DNA from: Sparassis latifolia | Taxonomy: Eukaryota; Basidiomycota; Agaricomycetes; Polyporales; Sparassidaceae | Assembly (NCBI GenBank): GCA_018466975.1 | Contig: CM031554.1 | Location: forward strand, 1,550,001-1,614,000 | Length of the DNA: 64,000 bases | Direction of reading: 5' to 3' | Shown: positions 60,125 through 64,000 of the stretch, piece by piece | Numbering within the stretch: the first letter of the stretch is position 1 | How the letters are laid out: every line of letters starts with the position of its first letter | Program-made: the position numbers and the translations under genes | The notes under the pieces: generated by a model | What the model was told of the DNA's origin: nothing | Databases searched by the model: none | The model's input: the letters and a program-made list of their open reading frames with translations, nothing else

Positions 60125-62866
60125 ATGCCGCCCAAATCCTTGTCGGCGCTTTTCCTCGGGCTCGAGTTGGCGACCGACCAGCTGCGTGCATCGATTGTAG
60201 ACGATAACCTGGAGCTCATAGGAGTTGAAGCTGTAGACTTTGATTCGGAGTTGCCGGAATATCAGTCAGTCCTCCTTGCCTTTTTTCTGTGGCGTTTGAT
60301 AGCTCCATTACTTGGTGTATCATCCTGATTACTCATTGCGAGTGCACAGAACTCAGGGCGGTATCTTCACCACGCCCGGAGATGCATACACGACGCCCGT
60401 GGAAATGTGGATAAAGGCGTTCGGTGAGTCCTACATTGTTCGCGGGAGCAAATGTTGTTGTCACTGGGAACTTACTCGATCTGGATATCGTGGGATTTTC
60501 CCTTCCTAATTTCGACAGACCTGCTCCTAGAAAAGCTCAGCAAGAGTTATGACCTTACCCGTGTCAAGGCTATCGGCGGCGCAGCGCAGGTGAGTGTGCT
60601 CTCTTCTCATCTACACAGAGGGTCCAACAAGCGCTAGCACGCACTCGTTTGGTGGAAAGCCGGACAGATTCCGCAGTTGCCGAACCTCGACCCACGGCTC
60701 CCGGCGCACGTTCAGATACCTCCTACTGCTCTGTCCCTCCCGAATTCTCCTGTAGCGCAGGACACTTCGGCGCACACGCACGCGTTGGCGTTGGAGGCCG
60801 CGCTTGGCGGCCCGGACATTATGGCGGCGCGCGTCGGGACATGCGCGCACGCGTCCCTGCTCGCGGCGCAACTGCTTCGGGTACGGGAGGCATGGCCGGA
60901 AGTGTGGGCACGCACGGGCCGTGTGCAGGTCGCGAGCTCGTTTCTCGCTAGTCTGGTGTGCGGAGGGTTGGTCGGCATGGGCGAAGGGGAGGCTTGCGCG
61001 ACGGGTATGTTTGTACATGGTGGCGCCGCGGCGGGGACTCAGAGTCATTGGGACGAGGGCGTGATGGAGATCATTGGCGGCAATAAAGAGGAGGGCAGGC
61101 GGATTTGGGCGTGGTTGGGCGACGTTGACGTATCAGGAGGGCGACGACGGATTGGGAACGTCTCGCGATATTTAGTGGACCGATACGGATTTGACCCCGG
61201 TGCGTGTTGGCCACAGTGTATGAGACGTTTCTCATCGTCTCGTCCGCTGCAGAGGCTATCGTCACGCCTTTCACGTCGGACTACCTCTCGACTTATCTTT
61301 CTCTGTGTCCGTCGCCGTCCGATGCTGTGCTGTCTTTTGGACCTATGGACGTGATGCTTGCTCCCGCTGCACAATACCTTCCTACACGGCTATACAGCCT
61401 TTTACCACATCCCGCACAAGATGCCAGCGAGAGAAGACGCTATGTTGTAATGCTCACGAGCAGGTATGTGTCTTGCAGTGCGCATTCGACCGCGACGCAG
61501 AAAAAAAGTCTGTACTGAAAAAAACCGGCTAGAAATGCCGATGTTCCACGCGCACTCGTGCGCGACATGTACACAAAAAGCTGGAGCGCATTCGATCGGC
61601 TATGTGCGATCGTTCCTCCCGGAGGGTCGATCGGGTAAGTCAGAACTTCGATCTTATATCTCAACGTGGACTGATCTCCTGCATAGGCTCGACGATAAGC
61701 TGTTCAGCTTCTGGCTTCTGCAGGGTGACAGCTTCCCGTTCTCACACGTCAAAGGCATCTTCAGGTTCGAGACAGGCGTTAAGGTCAGCGAGTTCCGCGA
61801 TCTGCGTGCGAATCCGCGATGTCTCCTTGAGAGCCAGGTCCTCTCCTTCCGTGTGCGCTGGTCGAGGATAGTCTCCACAGGCGTCCTCGGTCCCAATGCG
61901 GGCCGCAGTCGTGGCTCGAGCACTACCCCCAGCCCCATTGCAGGCCAAACAAAACGCGCTCAGAACACCAGCAATTCCAATAATATGGGCCTCGCCTTTG
62001 ACCCATATGACTATTCCCCACTTCCCTCCCGCATAATCGCGACCGGCGCAGCCGCTAATTTCCCATCAATCGCGAACCTCGTTGGCGACGTCTTTAACAC
62101 GCCCGTGCTTGTCCCTACAACACAAATTGACGCGGCCCAGGTCGTCCCGCACAGAAATGCACCTCCTGCCGGCTTTCCTGCGCGAGCGTCTCTCGGTGGC
62201 GCGTACGTAGCGCGCTGGGTGTGGGGAAAGGAGAAGGGCACACCTGCCGGTACAGGGCGTGGAGGTTTTGAGGAGGAGGTGCGGCGGCTCCTTGCCAAAC
62301 GGTGGGCTGCCACCGGCGGTGCACCCCTGCGGACAACAATCAACTCCACCGGATCGAGCAGCAAGGCGGGGAGCACCGCAGGGAGCGGCACGAGCACGCC
62401 ATACGCGCACAGCACGCGCTCTGCGCTGGGCGCGACGATCCTCGTCGAGGAGGAAGAGGACGAGATCGAGGAAATGGAGAAGATGGGCAGCGGCGGCCTC
62501 GGCGCGTTCGGGCTTAGTTCCGGCTTCGGCGAGGGCGAGCTTACCAGCAGGATGCGAACGGTCACGAGTTCGACGGCGGGCACCGCGATGAGCGGGAGCA
62601 CGCTGGGCGACGCGCCGTCGACCGCGTTTACCACTCCTGACCTCAGTGGCCTCAGCGGCCCCGCGCCCAGCGCGACGCCCGAGGTAGCTACTCCCACTGC
62701 ACCCACGGCGCTCGTGCCTGTCTTTGCGATGCCCACCTCTGAGGCAGAGCTGCAGCTCGGGCTAGCGAAGGTCGCGGAGCCGGACGTAGACGCGTTCATG
62801 TCGTACGCGGCGATCGTGCCCGAGTACTGCCGACTCGAAGGAATGCTCATAAAAGCGATCGTCTGA
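60125..62866 (+). CDS. D-xylulokinase (FGGY family)
   Basis: Seven exons: 60,125-60,264, 60,350-60,423, 60,519-60,589, 60,638-61,199, 61,253-61,463, 61,533-61,634 and 61,687-62,866. All joins are in phase, giving 779 codons. The protein begins LFLGLELATDQLRASIVDDN, the FGGY sugar-kinase N-terminal phosphate-binding strand. It continues with GIFTTPGDAYTTPVEMW, VKAIGGAAQHALVWW, VQVASSFLASLVCGG and later DDKLFSFWLLQGDSFP. Xylulokinase phosphorylates D-xylulose to xylulose 5-phosphate in the cytosol, feeding plant-cell-wall xylose into the pentose phosphate pathway. The last exon holds two low-complexity Ser/Thr/Gly insertions (around 61,900-61,990 and 62,340-62,700), which make the protein longer than the usual 550-620 residues. 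The first donor is GTCAGT, slightly unusual. Confidence 0.88.
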
Positions 62867-63562
62867 GCGGTGCGATGGTTGCGTCGTGCGGACGCACTTG
62901 CCCTAGCTCTGTCATGCTTTCGACACACTGCCCATGTTCCATGTCCGTGTCCACGCCCTCGCCGCTTGTGAAATCCTTGATATCTGTAGTGCATTCGTCT
63001 GGAGGACTCATCCAAAAGTTACGCAGCTCACGCCCACGCCCACGCCCCCGTTGTTTTTCGTTACTTATACCAAGTGTTGGATCTCAGGTTGTGACTCTTC
63101 GTGGTACCCGAGCATTTTTGGTAGTATAGATAGCATCCAGTTTACTTATACCCTGTATCCACGGGACTGGGGAATGCGCACGCGCTCCTTATAATCTGTC
63201 TGCGAAACAATGTTTGAGTGTGCAGTCGTACTTACTTTCCTGGCTCGAGGAACAGTTGTCAATGCCAAAAAAAAACTATTGGGTCGGGAAACCATCCGCC
63301 GCACTGGTAGATGGCTTGCAGACCAGCTCGCGAAGAAATTTCAGATGGTTGGACGGACCACAGGCACACGTGACGAACTGTTTCCGCGAACTGCTACGAA
63401 CGTTGGAATTTACTGTCAGTGACTCCGACTCACTGAGAACGGTTCTCTGGGCGACGTTTGGACTAGGAGGTCCTAGGAGGAACAAATCTAAAAGTAATTT
63501 AGAAGTCTCCAGGTCGGTGATCGAGCGTCTCGAGCTATCTCGACCATTCACAGCGAGTCAGC
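62867..63562. other. Intergenic, no gene recognised
   Basis: Contains the 3' flank of xylulokinase and the upstream region of the F-box gene. Frames at 63,210-63,588 are short and without motifs. Confidence 0.45.
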
Positions 63563-64000
63563 ATGGACTCCACAGAGCATATACTTGAGGATATGTCCCT
63601 CACGCAATTGGCGGAGACCTTGCTTGCCAAGGGTCAGAGACAAGCTAGATTTTTGAGGTTCGTTTGCTTCTGATCTTCACAAACGGCTCACTTCATGTTG
63701 AATTTCCAGCATAAGCTCAGTGAGTAATCCAGAAACCATCCATCTTTGCGAAACTCAATAGGGAAACCTCTGCAGATAACACAATTGATCACAACCGTTG
63801 AATCTTCCACGGAAATCCTTCGCAATTCAATGTCTCTGATCAACAGGCTTCCTCCCGATGTTCTCAGTATCGTCTTCCATCTCGTTCCAGACACTCCTGG
63901 GGTATTGGAACATGAGGTCTGGCAAGGCTGGAATGATCCTGCGTGGTCTCCTCGCTATGTGAAACCTGGGCCATACGTCAAGTTGACCCATGTATGCCGC
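63563..64000 (+). CDS. F-box protein, 5' part, cut by the window end
   Basis: Exons 63,563-63,657, a 10-nt microexon at 63,710-63,719, and 63,776 onward, all GT-AG and in phase. Translation begins MDSTEHILEDMSLTQLAETL. It reaches the F-box start INRLPPDVLSIVFHLVPDT, then WSPRYVKPGPYVKLTHVCR, the 'VTHVCRxWR' end of agaricomycete F-box regions, at the window edge. F-box proteins bind Skp1 and select substrates for SCF ubiquitin ligases; LRR-like repeats would be expected downstream. The microexon is needed to keep the frame, which supports the model. Confidence 0.8.

Overview
The window looks like nuclear DNA of an agaricomycete basidiomycete, most plausibly a wood-decay polypore-type fungus. 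Genes are interrupted by many short introns of about 50-60 nt with GT-AG ends. Coding exons are GC-rich. The gene families fit: an SRPK-like kinase, a Crinkler-type NTPase/nuclease, DUF6533 membrane proteins, a secreted class 3 lipase, F-box proteins and an FGGY xylulokinase. No rRNA, tRNA, CRISPR array or bacterial-style operon was seen.

Layout. 1-11 kb: a GNAT acetyltransferase (+), an intact seven-exon SRPK-like kinase (-), a decayed Crinkler-type NTPase/REase gene (+), and a small four-helix membrane protein (+). 11.1-28.4 kb: two consecutive copies of a segmental duplication of about 8.2 kb. Its copies contain a nearly identical minus-strand LRR-like ORF, and each ends in a pair of shorter tandem units, giving four units in all. 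28.4-46 kb: two diverged copies, about 13.0 kb apart, of a segment carrying a DUF6533 gene. Between them lie a GC-rich stretch with no convincing gene and a class 3 lipase gene (-). The distal DUF6533 copy is strikingly poor in CpG. 47.5-58.1 kb: an array of an unrecognised gene family, here called the MGANQ family. One copy is intact (57,037-58,130) and three are broken; one of these is split by an LTR-like insertion, and another has a nested terminal-inverted-repeat element in its 5' region. 58.1-64 kb: a complete D-xylulokinase gene and the start of an F-box gene that runs off the right edge.

The single-copy genes (acetyltransferase, kinase, lipase, xylulokinase) are ordinary housekeeping or nutritional genes. 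The rest is duplicated, decaying accessory sequence. The most interesting signals are the MGANQ family (possible N-myristoylation site, helical part and Gly/Ala-rich hydrophobic segment), the mosaic of near-identical and diverged blocks in the 8.2 kb duplication, and CpG loss in one region that spares a later LTR-like insertion. Exon boundaries were worked out by hand from reading frames and splice signals. Family names come from recognising protein motifs, not from a database search.
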